64,000 nt of DNA from Pararcticibacter amylolyticus. Lineage in GTDB: Bacteria > Bacteroidota > Bacteroidia > Sphingobacteriales > Sphingobacteriaceae. The stretch covers positions 154,644-218,643 of the forward strand of contig NZ_QEAS01000004.1 in the NCBI RefSeq assembly GCF_003130405.1, read 5' to 3'. This document shows, piece after piece, positions 17,984-27,401 of the stretch. The notes beneath the pieces were generated by a model. That model saw only the letters and a list, made by a program, of their open reading frames with translations, was not told the DNA's origin and did no database searches. The stretch's first letter is position 1; the number at the start of each line of letters is the position of its first letter. The translations under genes and the position numbers were made by a program.

Positions 17984-20900
17984 TTAAAAAGTGAGATTTA
18001 AACCGAGTGTAGTTGTTTTGAGCATGGGGTAGGCATAGCCCTGGCCACTGTTGTTCATCAGATCGGAAGCCGGATCTTCGATCACTTCCGGATCAATGCT
18101 GTCGGAATATTTATTCATCCCCGAGAGGGTGAACAGGTTTTGGGTGGAGAGGAAGATGTTTGCACCTTTAATATGAAGCTTGTCGAGCCACGGCCGGGGA
18201 AATGTGTAATCAAAGGTGAGGTTTTTCAGCCTCATGTAGCTTGCATCCTGCAGATACCTGGTCTGTGGTGCCCCCAGTGAACGGGAAGCACTGTTGGCGG
18301 CATATCCTCTCAGTCTCGGAAAATATCCATCAGGTTTATCTTCTGTCCAGACATTTTCCATCATTTTTACCGGCTGATATCCATAAGGCCTGTTATACAG
18401 GCCCCAGAAGATCCCTGCCTCGGGGGCGAAATACCAGTCGCGTTTCCCGATACCCTGGAAGAATGCCGAAAGGCCAAAACCATTCCATCTTCCCGTTAGG
18501 GTGAAGCCGAACTGGTAACGGGGCGAGTTATTTCCAATTATCTTCCGGTCTCCTGGATTGTATATGGTGTTGTCGCCCTGGTTAATCACCTTGTCGCCAT
18601 TGATATCGGCGAATTTGATATCTCCGGGCAGTTGTTTCCTGTTATTGGAGTTTTGCAGGAAATCCTGGTTGGCATGGCCCGCTATCTCTTGTTCTGAAGT
18701 GAAGAGACCCAGGGTCTGGTATCCCCAGATTTCCCCGATCGTATGCCCAACATAGTATGTGGCCGACAATGCCCCGGTTGGATTATTGAACCTGGTGATG
18801 ACCGATTTGTTGTCCCACAGCGAACCATTAAGACTATATTCGAATGCTTTTCCAAACAGGGTACTTTTATTACGCCATGAAAGAGTGAGCTCCCATCCTT
18901 TGGTCGACATATCGGCATAGTTTCCGTAGGGCACAACAGCTCCGAATACAGCGGGCAGCGGCGGCCCGGCAGTAAACATATCGGTAGTTTTCCGGTCATA
19001 CCAGTCGAAATTAATGTTCATCCGGCTTTTGAGCAGGCTTATGTCGGCTCCGAGGTTGAATGTTTCAGAGCGTTCCCAGGTCAGTCCATTCGGTATCACG
19101 TCCGGGATTTGAGTATAGTTATTCTGGATGCCATTCAGCACGGCGCTCATCTTGATTACCGACATCTGTTCCTGGTAGCGGTAGGGGGCTACGTTCCCGT
19201 TTCCGAGAGATCCGTAGGAACTTCTGACTTTCAGTTCGTCGAGCCAGTTCCGGCTCCAGTTCATGAAAGGTTCTTCCGAGAGCCGCCATCCTGCGGATAC
19301 GGAAGGGAAGAAGCCATACCGCTGGCTGGCCGGAAACTTTGATGAGCCATCATAGCGGCCGTTGAACTCGGCAAGATAGCGGTTTTTATAGTCGTATCCC
19401 ACCCGGTAGAACAGGCCGAGGTATGCCCATTCGTTGCCTCCTCCTCCCACGGTGTAGTTGAGACCGTCCATCAAGTTGAAGTCCGGTTTGGATGGGATCA
19501 GCAACCCATCGCGACTGGCATTGAAGCTTTCGTATTTTGATGATTCGGCGTTATAGCCTGCGAGAAGCTTAAGCCCATGACCAACTCCGAAATGCCTTTC
19601 GTAACCTGCTGTTAAATTGAACGTTTTATAGGTCCGCTCGTTGGTGAACTGCTGAAGCAGGCTCCTTCCCAGCCTTGCTGTCTGCCCCGGAGCGTTGCTG
19701 TAGCTGACATAATTGTTTATGCGTTTCTCATTGGCGCGCTCTTTCAGGAAAGTAAAGTCGCCTTTCAGTGTCAACGCATTGTTCAGTGCCCTGGCTGTAA
19801 AACCCAACGTGTTCCTGAACATGGTATTGGAGGTGTTCGATTCATTATTGCCATCAATAAAGGATGCAAGACCCGAGTAAACGCCTGTATGGGTGTACGT
19901 GCCGTCGGGATTGTAAATGAGGGCCATCGGGTAGGAGAGCAGATCCATCATTCTCCAGATTGTCTGATTATCGCGGTCGGCAAGCATCGGGAAAGAATAG
20001 GTATAATCCGATAATTCGAAATTATTCTGAATGGTGAGCCATTCTGAGGCCTTAATATCCCCTTTGGCCCGTATATTGTACTTATTCAGCCGATCGGTGT
20101 TATGGTTAAATATTCCATCCTGGAAGTAATATCTTCCTGAAAGAAGATAGCTTGTTTTATCTGTTCCACCAGAGATGCTAAGCGCCTGTTCGGTCGATGG
20201 AATATTATCCTGATACAGTTCTTTGTACCAGTCGGTGTTCCCGAAATATTCATAGCGTGCAAGGGCTTCGTTATATTCTGCTTTCGGAAGGGAGGGATCT
20301 TCGTCGTGCTGCTTCAGCCTGTCGAGATATTCCAGTGAAAACGGGAAAATGTTGTTTACAACCGTAGGGTGGGAGTTATAGTCATACCATCCGTTATATG
20401 AATCATCAAAATTCTTTGCCCACACATATCCGTTTGTAACCAGGTTGGGCGTGACGGTCCTTTGGTTAACAGAATAATTGCTGTTCGCCTGGATAATGGT
20501 TTTTCCTGTTTTGGCCGATTTAGTGGTGATTAACACAACTCCGAAGGCTGCCCGTGAGCCATAGATAGCCGCCGAAGAGGCATCTTTCAGAACGGTTACG
20601 CTTTCTACGTCGTTTGGATTAATGAGGGAAGGATCGCCTTCTGCTCCGTCTATAAGGACCAGGGCGCTCCCTCCGGCACCGATGGAAGTAGTGCCACGAA
20701 CATTATAAGTTGCTTTTCTCGTAGGGCTTCCGTCTACCATTTTAAGGTTAAGGTTAGGGATGGTTCCCTGCAGCAGACGGGTAAGGCTGGGAGATGGACG
20801 GTTTTCAATCACCTGAGAGGTGATCTGTGAGACTGCACCTGTGAGGTTGACTTTCTTTTGTGTGCCGTACCCTACCACTACAACCTCGTTCAGTTCACCG

Positions 20901-21499
20901 GGAAGTTCCTTCATAGTAAAAGAGGCAGAAGTGTTTCTTCCTTCAGCTACGACGATGTTCTTCTTTATTTGCGTTTCAAATGCGATGTATGTTACCTTCA
21001 GTGTGTAAGTGCCAGGTGCTACCGCCAGGGTGAAGTGCCCGTCGGACCCACAGCTCACACTTTGTTTAAGTTCAAGGATTTGTACTCCGGCACCTGGCAG
21101 CGGCTGTCCCGACGCGTCGGTAATGAGCCCGGAAATGGTCCCCGGCTGAGGTCTTGCCGTGAGGATGATAGCGCCAGCTTCCTCTCTGTAATCAATCTTG
21201 TGCCTGGAGAAAAGAGTGTGCAGGACACTTTCAAGCGGTTCGTTATGAAACCGTACAGGTCCGGTGCGGATATCGCCAAGCCTGAGACGATCGGTAAAAT
21301 CAAAGTCAATGCTGTTTTTCTCCTGCAGGTCACGCACAACCTGGTAGAGAGTGGTCTGTGTGTAACTAAGGCTTACCTTCTTCTGTAATACCTGTGCATT
21401 ACCGGAGGAAGCATTCAGTACGGGAGCGGTAGTAGTAATGAGTATATAGAGGATTGTTGTTATTTTCATATACCAGCGCCAACGCGGTGAAAATTTCAT
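17984..21499 (-). CDS. SusC/RagA-type TonB-dependent transporter with STN signalling domain
   Basis: This 1171-residue outer-membrane transporter has a signal peptide (MKITTILYILITTTAPVLNA part), an STN domain (about 40-115, VSLSYTQTTLYQVVRDLQEK), a CarboxypepD_reg domain (about 117-205, GLITDASGQPLPGAGVQI), the SusC box NEVVVVGYGTQKK, the plug (TVLKDASSAAIYGSRAAFGVVLITTK) and a barrel ending in TTLGLNLTF. The STN domain normally contacts a FecR anti-sigma factor, and such a gene sits just upstream, so substrate binding should switch on the ECF sigma factor. It is directly followed by its SusD partner. Confidence 0.96.
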   Translation of the reverse strand: MKFSPRWRWYMKITTILYILITTTAPVLNASSGNAQVLQKKVSLSYTQTTLYQVVRDLQEKNSIDFDFTDRLRLGDIRTGPVRFHNEPLESVLHTLFSRHKIDYREEAGAIILTARPQPGTISGLITDASGQPLPGAGVQILELKQSVSCGSDGHFTLAVAPGTYTLKVTYIAFETQIKKNIVVAEGRNTSASFTMKELPGELNEVVVVGYGTQKKVNLTGAVSQITSQVIENRPSPSLTRLLQGTIPNLNLKMVDGSPTRKATYNVRGTTSIGAGGSALVLIDGAEGDPSLINPNDVESVTVLKDASSAAIYGSRAAFGVVLITTKSAKTGKTIIQANSNYSVNQRTVTPNLVTNGYVWAKNFDDSYNGWYDYNSHPTVVNNIFPFSLEYLDRLKQHDEDPSLPKAEYNEALARYEYFGNTDWYKELYQDNIPSTEQALSISGGTDKTSYLLSGRYYFQDGIFNHNTDRLNKYNIRAKGDIKASEWLTIQNNFELSDYTYSFPMLADRDNQTIWRMMDLLSYPMALIYNPDGTYTHTGVYSGLASFIDGNNESNTSNTMFRNTLGFTARALNNALTLKGDFTFLKERANEKRINNYVSYSNAPGQTARLGRSLLQQFTNERTYKTFNLTAGYERHFGVGHGLKLLAGYNAESSKYESFNASRDGLLIPSKPDFNLMDGLNYTVGGGGNEWAYLGLFYRVGYDYKNRYLAEFNGRYDGSSKFPASQRYGFFPSVSAGWRLSEEPFMNWSRNWLDELKVRSSYGSLGNGNVAPYRYQEQMSVIKMSAVLNGIQNNYTQIPDVIPNGLTWERSETFNLGADISLLKSRMNINFDWYDRKTTDMFTAGPPLPAVFGAVVPYGNYADMSTKGWELTLSWRNKSTLFGKAFEYSLNGSLWDNKSVITRFNNPTGALSATYYVGHTIGEIWGYQTLGLFTSEQEIAGHANQDFLQNSNNRKQLPGDIKFADINGDKVINQGDNTIYNPGDRKIIGNNSPRYQFGFTLTGRWNGFGLSAFFQGIGKRDWYFAPEAGIFWGLYNRPYGYQPVKMMENVWTEDKPDGYFPRLRGYAANSASRSLGAPQTRYLQDASYMRLKNLTFDYTFPRPWLDKLHIKGANIFLSTQNLFTLSGMNKYSDSIDPEVIEDPASDLMNNSGQGYAYPMLKTTTLGLNLTF

Positions 21500-21594
21500 A
21501 ATTGTTATCTATTTTTGAAGTGTTGGTAAATCTTGTTGATTTGCTATAGCGGTTGCAGGCTAAGGGTCCAATCTTGTACTGCAACGAAAGAGTC

Positions 21595-21619
21595 CCGGTG
21601 CGGCACTATGCTGCGCCGG
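21595..21619 (-). repeat. GC-rich hairpin between fecR and susC of the first locus
   Basis: Arms 21595-21605 and 21609-21619 pair with a 3-base loop. All 11 positions pair on the plus strand if two G-T wobbles are allowed; the minus-strand transcript would have two mismatches. It sits in the 131-base gap between the anti-sigma gene and SusC. No T-run follows. Confidence 0.45.
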
Positions 21620-21630
21620 TTTGTTTATCG

Positions 21631-22587
21631 TCAGTAGAGTATTATCCTGTTCTCCTCCTTTCTGAATTTTTTTCCAGTCATTCTGCATAGCTGTAGAAGT
21701 GTTTTATTCCACTGCCGCGATGCCCGGATAGTAAAGTTGTATTTCATTGTTTTAATTTCCGGATCTACTGTTTGGAGCTTGATCCCGTAATAGTTGTAGA
21801 ATAGTTCTGCCAGATCGCCGAACGATGCCTGCTCTAATACAGTTGTGCCGCTTCTCCAGCCCGCATCTTTTTCAGTGTTAAAACCGGAGAAAACGCTTCG
21901 GCCGCTTTTGGTGCTGATCTCCATTTTTCTGCCCTTATTCAGGATGCCTGCGATTCCGGACCGGCCAGAGACGCTGACTTTTCCGGTGCTCACGGAGATC
22001 GTTATACTGCGGGTAGGTGTATATCCCCTTACGTTGAATGAAGTGCCCAGCACCCTGACCTCTACAGATCCGGTATACACTTTGAAAGGCCGGCGGGAAT
22101 CTTTCTTTATGTCGAAGAATGCTTCGCCCTGTAGTTTTACTACCCGGTTTTGTTTCCGGAAATTTGGGGGGATGTACAATGATGAATTAGCGTTCAGGAA
22201 GATCACCGAACTGTCGGAAAGCACCAGGCGTTTTACCTCTCCGATGCCGGTGCTAACTGCAGTGTAACATTGCCGTGCAGGGGCAGTGCTTTTGTCCGCT
22301 GTTCCGTTACGAATAAGCATCGTTACAGAAAGAAGAAGGAGCGCTATCGCGGCTGCAATACCTGTGCCCAACCTGCGGTAAAGCGGAACAGGCTGCCGCT
22401 TATTCAGGACTTCGCGGAGGATCTTTTCTTTAAAAACATCCAGACCGGCTGTTTCGGGTTGATTTCCGGTAGTTTTACGTTCATTTAGAAACGACTCATA
22501 CCAGCGGTCTATTATATATCGTTCGGCACTTGTTGCTTTGTTCGTTTGGTAGCGCCGTATAAGCCTGTTCAATCGTGCTTTATCCAC
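21631..22587 (-). CDS. FecR family anti-sigma factor
   Basis: This 318-residue protein has a cytoplasmic N-terminal sigma-binding region (LIRRYQTNKATSAERYIIDRWYE), one membrane helix (about 70-92, GTGIAAAIALLLLSVTMLI), a periplasmic FecR domain (LSDSSVIFLNANSSLYIP, LQGEAFFDIKKDSRRPF, VRVLGTSFNVRGY) and a C-terminal DUF4974-type region that is expected to contact the SusC STN domain. It lies between the ECF sigma gene (75-nt gap) and the SusC gene. It should hold the sigma factor at the membrane until SusC is loaded. Confidence 0.94.
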   Translation of the reverse strand: MDKARLNRLIRRYQTNKATSAERYIIDRWYESFLNERKTTGNQPETAGLDVFKEKILREVLNKRQPVPLYRRLGTGIAAAIALLLLSVTMLIRNGTADKSTAPARQCYTAVSTGIGEVKRLVLSDSSVIFLNANSSLYIPPNFRKQNRVVKLQGEAFFDIKKDSRRPFKVYTGSVEVRVLGTSFNVRGYTPTRSITISVSTGKVSVSGRSGIAGILNKGRKMEISTKSGRSVFSGFNTEKDAGWRSGTTVLEQASFGDLAELFYNYYGIKLQTVDPEIKTMKYNFTIRASRQWNKTLLQLCRMTGKKFRKEENRIILY

Positions 22588-22661
22588 TATCTGTTCTTTA
22601 ATACAACAGAGACATAGCAGGCAGGAATGTATATTAAATTGCCGGTATGATATTGTTAAGA

Positions 22662-23264
22662 TTAAATTAAGCGGCTCAGTACGAGCAGTAACAGGGAATG
22701 GCTGATATCAGGGTGCCGTGAAATAAGCGCAGCTCTGATCCTCCTGTTCAGTTCTGAATGGTAGCTTCTCACCGTCTGCTCGGCGAGGCCAAGGGCGGCT
22801 GCTATCTCACGCAGGGAATAGTCTTCATTGCGAAGGATAAAGATGTTTTGCATCGCCGGAGGCAGCTGTCCGATAATTTCGGAAAGAGATGTTTGAAGAT
22901 CATTTGCAGCGAGGGTGTCGAGGATACCGTTCTGTATATCATCCATACGGGTGAGTAAGTGAGCTATTGCCTGTTCGTGCAGGCTGGCCCTCGAAACATG
23001 CCTGAGGAATTTATTTTTTAAAGTTGTATGAAGATAGCCTGCAAGGGAGGTACCCACTGTAAGCTGTTCTCTCTTTTCCCAAATTCCGGCAAAAACGTCT
23101 TGCACCAGGTCTTTTGCAGTGTCACTGTCCCTTGTAAGTTTCATCGCCTGTTGCAACAGGTCTTTCGTGAAGGAGTTAACAATACATTCAAAAGCTTTTT
23201 CGCTGCTTGTCTTTAACCCGGCCAGAATTTCATCCTGGTTTGCCTCGTTAACCGTCAGTACCAT
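22662..23264 (-). CDS. ECF RNA polymerase sigma-70 factor
   Basis: I place the start at the ATG at 23264 (MVLTVNEANQDEILAG, 200 residues); a TTG at 23291 would add nine residues. Region 2 is visible as AFECIVNSFTKDLLQQAMKL and DTAKDLVQDVFAGIWEKRE, and region 4 as LPPAMQNIFILRNEDYSLREIAAALG with LAEQTVRSYHSELNRRIRAAL. It should be controlled by the FecR gene next to it and direct transcription of the SusCD operon. TAATTTTG on the minus strand (23274-23281) matches the -7 consensus exactly but would leave almost no leader, so I list it only here. Confidence 0.92.
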   Translation of the reverse strand: MVLTVNEANQDEILAGLKTSSEKAFECIVNSFTKDLLQQAMKLTRDSDTAKDLVQDVFAGIWEKREQLTVGTSLAGYLHTTLKNKFLRHVSRASLHEQAIAHLLTRMDDIQNGILDTLAANDLQTSLSEIIGQLPPAMQNIFILRNEDYSLREIAAALGLAEQTVRSYHSELNRRIRAALISRHPDISHSLLLLVLSRLI

Positions 23265-23523
23265 AGTTGTATGCAAAATTATCTTCTGCAATCCGGACTA
23301 AAGGGATGGCGCATGTTATAAAAAAGTTAAGTTTCGGTTAGGCAGGGTTTGCTAGTTTAAGAATAGAAAAATTTACTCCAGCCAGTTGAAACTGATCGGC
23401 GTTGAGTTAAGTAATACCAGAAAAATATGTCTGCATTGGCTAAAGAAAGTGCCAGAGATTCAGATTTAAGTCAATTCTTTCAGGAAAGCCCTGAGTTTAC
23501 GGCTTAAACAATAGTTTTACAAG

Positions 23524-24165
23524 ATGATTGTAAGATGTGCTTTGGCTATTGCTTTTATCGCTTCTCAACTGGCTGTCCGCGCCCAGGACAACTGGAAGCT
23601 GGATACGGAAAAAGAAGGAATTAAGATATACAAAACCGCCGTACCCGATTCAAAAGTTAAGGCTGTGAGGGTGATCGCGATGCTTGACACTGACCTGTCG
23701 CAACTAGTAAGCGTTTTGATGGATGTGAATACGGGTAGTCAGTGGGTTTACCATACAAAGTCATCTGTGTTGATAAAAAAGGTCTCCCCCTCGGAACTTT
23801 ATTACTATTCAGAAGTTGATCTTCCCTGGCCATGTGAAAACCGGGATTTTGTTGCGCACTTAACAGTGACGCAGGATCCCCGCACCAAAGCGGTCACCAT
23901 TGACGGACCTGCTGTTCCCGGTTATGTTCCTTTAAAACACGGGATTGTCAGAATTGGCCATTCGAAGGGGAAATGGATATTATCGCCGGTGGGGAATAAG
24001 GTAAAAGTTGAATATACCTTACAGGTTGATCCGGGCGGAGCGATTCCGGCCTGGCTGGTTAACGTGTTCGCTGCGCAGGGGCCGCTTGAGAGTTTCAGAA
24101 AACTAAAGGCTCAGTTAAAAAAGCCCACTTTCCAGGGTGCAAAGCTTTCATATATTCAAGACTGA
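23524..24165 (+). CDS. START/SRPBCC domain exported protein
   Basis: This 213-residue protein has a signal peptide (about 1-21, IAFIASQLAVRAQ). The mature part matches START domains, the helix-grip fold that binds lipids or other hydrophobic ligands, with the segments SQWVYHTKSSVLI, YYYSEVDLPWPCENRDFV and PGGAIPAWLVNVF. Bacterial members are mostly uncharacterised and this one should be periplasmic. It stands alone between the sigma factor promoter region and a 700-bp gap, so context gives no ligand. Confidence 0.88.
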   Translation: MIVRCALAIAFIASQLAVRAQDNWKLDTEKEGIKIYKTAVPDSKVKAVRVIAMLDTDLSQLVSVLMDVNTGSQWVYHTKSSVLIKKVSPSELYYYSEVDLPWPCENRDFVAHLTVTQDPRTKAVTIDGPAVPGYVPLKHGIVRIGHSKGKWILSPVGNKVKVEYTLQVDPGGAIPAWLVNVFAAQGPLESFRKLKAQLKKPTFQGAKLSYIQD

Positions 24166-24299
24166 ACGAAGAAGGTTAGTCTTATCGCTTTCAGAGTTTT
24201 AGAGGGTGTTTTATTCAACCGGGCCTTGTCAGGATTGCCCCTGAAATGAGCCAGTGCTTTTGTTGGGTGTTTGAAAAAAAATCTAAGGGTGGACGAATC

Positions 24300-24622
24300 A
24301 AAAGTGTCCGAAAGTGTTTTGGCTTCGCAACCACCAAAGTCAGTCTGCCCTGATCTACACATTTGTCTATAGGACCAGAAGGCAGACATGTTCGGGATCG
24401 GTTCGGGACAGCTTTGAGCCTGGTTCGTCTTTTTACGCAGAATTCTGCTAGTTTTTTCCCGGATTTCTCCGGGATCTCTCCGTAAAATCAGGGAAAAATC
24501 CCGTAGAAATCCCGGAGAAAACTGCGTGCCGACCCAAGCGAGCCTGCCAGCATTCCCGAACAAGTCCGGATGCAGAGGCGAACAAGGGCTACAAGCCAAA
24601 GCTGAAAAAAGGACATTTTTAT
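24300..24622. repeat. Long imperfect fold-back (inverted) repeat in a 699-bp gap
   Basis: The gap 24166-24864 has no convincing gene. Its middle is a long dyad centred near 24478-24490. The inner arms 24451-24475 and about 24500-24525 pair at most positions, and TTTCTCCGGGAT (24464-24475) is perfectly matched by 24509-24520. Further out, ACGCAG (24435-24440) pairs with CTGCGT (24522-24527), TGTTCGGGA (24389-24397) with 24554-24562, and the TGTCC and TTTGGCTT blocks near 24304-24325 with 24592-24615. The left arm is about 40 bases longer than the right, so insertions or decay have occurred. An RNA hairpin or a decayed miniature element are both possible. Confidence 0.55.
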
Positions 24623-24864
24623 CTTGAGATCCGGAAGATTACCAAAGATTCAGGTTGCACAAAAAGGCAGGACCTGGCCATACCTCTTCCTTTGGTTTGT
24701 CTGAGCTCGGGGAAAACTTTGGGATTCGTGTGTGGTTGGTGGTTGTGTGCTGACTAAGGTAAAGGTTAAAAGGAAATTATCCAAAATCTTTTTTATTTGA
24801 TTTTTATCTGCTAACAGGAACCGGGACTTTATTATCTTCGGGTTATTTACTTAAAATTTATTAA

Positions 24865-25440
24865 ATGGACTTAAAAGCATACCTGGACTATTTTCAGCAA
24901 GTACTGGCAGATGAAGATCCTAAAGCTCCGTATGACTCCGTGGATTATATGGAGTATACAAAACTAAACTGGGTCCGGATGAACCGCTGGTTTAAGACCG
25001 CTGAGTTAAGCGCCCCTATAATAACTGCTGCGGGTAATATCATTGAACCTCAAAAATGGATAGTGATTACTGAACCATGGTGCGGTGATGCAGCCCATAT
25101 TGTTCCGTTCATTCAAAAGGTCGCGGAGCTTAACCCTCTTGTAAGCATAGATTATGAACTAAGAGATTCTGAACCTTTCAGCATAAGCAGTTATCTTACT
25201 AATGGCAGTAAGTCGATCCCTAAATTGATTATCAGGGATGAGAGCGGAAAGGATTTGGGAGTGTGGGGACCGAGGCCAGCTCCTTGTCAGGAGCTTTACC
25301 GGAAATTGACGGCAGAAAAAGCTGATTTTGAAACGTTGAAAGTGGAATTGCAAAAATGGTATAATAAAGATCAGGGGAGAGAGATACAGAAAGAACTGAC
25401 TGCTTTGATCCAGGGTGCCGAAGATGCGGTACAAGAGTAG
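24865..25440 (+). CDS. Thioredoxin family protein with a single active-site cysteine
   Basis: This 191-residue cytoplasmic protein has no signal peptide. The fold is recognisable from KWIVITEPWCGDAAHIVPF, which occupies the active-site position, and the cis-Pro strand GSKSIPKLIIRDESGKDLG. The motif is Trp72-Cys73-Gly-Asp-Ala76, so the second cysteine of CxxC is replaced by Ala. This matches the Thioredoxin_9-type group common in Bacteroidota and Firmicutes, for which no reaction is established. With one cysteine it could act as a glutaredoxin-like or bacillithiol-type thiol enzyme, which is speculation. The gene is monocistronic as far as I can see. Confidence 0.85.
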   Translation: MDLKAYLDYFQQVLADEDPKAPYDSVDYMEYTKLNWVRMNRWFKTAELSAPIITAAGNIIEPQKWIVITEPWCGDAAHIVPFIQKVAELNPLVSIDYELRDSEPFSISSYLTNGSKSIPKLIIRDESGKDLGVWGPRPAPCQELYRKLTAEKADFETLKVELQKWYNKDQGREIQKELTALIQGAEDAVQE

Positions 25441-25633
25441 AGGATGTAATTACCTAACAGCAAACGATTGAACAAGCATCCGATAATTCTTCAGTTAGAT
25501 GGGTAAAAAGCCCGGCTGTTAATTAAAAATGCCAGTTAGTATGTCTGGATGAAAAGACTTACTAATAACAGAAATATAATATCAAAATTTGTTGCTTCTT
25601 CATATATTTAACAAAAAACTAGAGCCGCTAATA

Positions 25634-26398
25634 ATGAAATCCTCATTGAAAAAATGCATGGCCGGCATGCTTCTGATAACCTTGGGAATTATATCTTGCA
25701 AAAAAGACAGTACTCTTGAAAAGGAGGACGCAGCAGTGAAAACCAATCAGGGATTTGGCAGCATTTCTTATTACGCCAAAGTCGGTCGGCCTGGTATTAG
25801 AGCCGCAAGTGTTTCGTCTGACACGATTGCCGGGCCGGATAGTCTTAGTCTTACCGTTAATGTTAAGTGGTCCTTTGCAACTGTTTATGTCGAGAAAATT
25901 GCATTTAGAGGCAAAAGCAATAATCTGCTTGATACAACCATTATAGTTGGGAAAAAACTGGACATATTCAATGCAAATGCATTGGCCGGAGTAATTAAAT
26001 TACCCTCAGGAGCCTATAAGGACGTGAATGTAAAAATGTTTTTAAGGAAATCGCCAAAGTCTGACTTTGCTTTCGAATTCAAAGGTACATTTACCAACAG
26101 CACAGGAGGAACTGATAGTGTAGTAGTGGGGAGTTCCTACCCTTTTGAAGCAAATCTTACAGTTTCAGATGTAGCAATTGACCCTTCTGTCGGCTATAAC
26201 GCGGTTTTTAGCTTTGATTTGAATAAAGTATTAACAGGGATCACCACTAAGGAGCTGGAAACCGCTAATAGTTATATCAGGCCCGGTAATAAGAAGGTGT
26301 ACTCTATCTGGAAGGGGGGATCTCAGGAGGTCCCATATTACGACCAGGTTATACAAAACTGGCAAAATGTGGCAGGTGTAACATTAGTCAGAGAGTAG
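25634..26398 (+). CDS. Putative lipoprotein, beta-rich, unknown function
   Basis: The start is the ATG at 25634 (MKSSLKKCMAGMLLITLGIISC, lipobox GIISC with Cys22), giving 254 residues; a TTG at 25589 would add 15 residues before the signal and is unlikely. The mature protein is rich in alternating hydrophobic residues and Ser/Thr/Asp, typical of beta sandwiches. It includes SLSLTVNVKWSFATVYVEKI and a later domain with AIDPSVGYNAVFSFDLNKVL. The layout recalls DUF4382-like lipoproteins, but I cannot confirm that. Neighbours give no hint of a role. Confidence 0.75.
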   Translation: MKSSLKKCMAGMLLITLGIISCKKDSTLEKEDAAVKTNQGFGSISYYAKVGRPGIRAASVSSDTIAGPDSLSLTVNVKWSFATVYVEKIAFRGKSNNLLDTTIIVGKKLDIFNANALAGVIKLPSGAYKDVNVKMFLRKSPKSDFAFEFKGTFTNSTGGTDSVVVGSSYPFEANLTVSDVAIDPSVGYNAVFSFDLNKVLTGITTKELETANSYIRPGNKKVYSIWKGGSQEVPYYDQVIQNWQNVAGVTLVRE

Positions 26399-26648
26399 TG
26401 GAACCTGTTGACTGATTCACATTGCAATTTTCGTCCCTTTTGTATTGCTAACGGCACTGGTTCTCACCAGCTGACATTTACGACAGGTTCGATAATGTCG
26501 ATATTTTACAGAGTGGGAGTACTGGCTTATGATATCACAGATCATATTTACAATGTTTTCAGCGTTTCTCCTGAGACTCTTACTCTCCTCTTTTCATTGT
26601 TATTTTCTCCGGAGACAGAAGCATGGCTTATTATTATAACTGGGAAGC

Positions 26649-27401
26649 TCAATGCTCGAGCCAGTTTTTAAAGGACGTTACTTTTAACCTGCTGACAATC
26701 ACCTTTTCAGGTGGTTTTATTTTAAGCTGTACTACTACTTTCCTGTTAAAGTAAGGTTCTATATTGAGAACTGCATCCTTGTTAACAAGCATCTGCCGGT
26801 TGACACGGAAGAACTGCCGGGGGTCGCAAACGGACTCTATATATTCCAGGTTTTTAAAGAGGGGCAACTGTTCGCCGGTAAATGTGAACAGATACACTGT
26901 TTCGAATTCTATGTAAAACAGGGCAATGTCTTTTACTTGTCTGACAATTGTTTTTTCCCGGAGTTGAGTCAGAAAGCTTTGCTGGTAACGCGTTTGGGGG
27001 AGCTGCTCCATTTGAAAAGGTCTCGTGTTTTTCGTTTGCAGAGCTGATGTGAGCTTTTTATATCTGGCAAGAGCTGCATGTATATCTTCTTCCCTGAATG
27101 GTTTAAGAATATAGTCTATCCCATTATTTTTGATTGCTTTTAAAGTGTATTCATCATATGCGGTACAGAAGACAACGGGAACGAATACATCTACATGTTT
27201 GAAAATCTCGAAACTGTGGCCATCGGCCAGCTGAATATCGAAGAACAACAAGTCGAGGTTCTGCTGGTATTTGCTGAGATAATACACAGCGTCGGCTACC
27301 GACTCCAGTTTTTCGACTGCCATGAAATCCTTGTCCTGCTCAATGATTTCCTGCAGGAGGCTTGCAGTGTGTGCTTCGTCTTCTACTATCAGTACGTTCA
27401 T
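26649..27401 (-). CDS. LytTR family response regulator of the ABC operon
   Basis: This 250-residue regulator has a receiver domain with VEDEA, the phospho-acceptor Asp55 in LLFFDIQLADG, and the Lys of ILKPFREEDI. A LytTR DNA-binding domain fills the C-terminal half (FYIEFETVYLFTFTGEQ, FFRVNRQMLVNKDAVLNIEPYF). Its start overlaps the kinase stop by 4 bases (ATGA type). It is the last gene of a nine-gene minus-strand operon. A 15-bp direct repeat with a 21-bp period upstream of the first gene fits a LytTR site, so it probably activates its own operon. Confidence 0.93.
   Translation of the reverse strand: MNVLIVEDEAHTASLLQEIIEQDKDFMAVEKLESVADAVYYLSKYQQNLDLLFFDIQLADGHSFEIFKHVDVFVPVVFCTAYDEYTLKAIKNNGIDYILKPFREEDIHAALARYKKLTSALQTKNTRPFQMEQLPQTRYQQSFLTQLREKTIVRQVKDIALFYIEFETVYLFTFTGEQLPLFKNLEYIESVCDPRQFFRVNRQMLVNKDAVLNIEPYFNRKVVVQLKIKPPEKVIVSRLKVTSFKNWLEH

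Noticed and set aside
20858-21388. 176-codon plus-strand frame opposite SusC of the first locus
   Set aside because: It mirrors the STN and plug region of SusC on the other strand and has no protein-like features.
24156-24599. 147-codon minus-strand reading frame in the 699-bp gap
   Set aside because: It runs through the fold-back repeat, has a composition unlike any protein (many Arg, Lys, Pro and Cys without pattern) and overlaps the end of the START-domain gene.
26408-26671. 87-codon plus-strand frame in the gap before the response regulator
   Set aside because: It overlaps the end of the LytTR gene on the opposite strand and looks like translated intergenic sequence; no start context or domain supports it.
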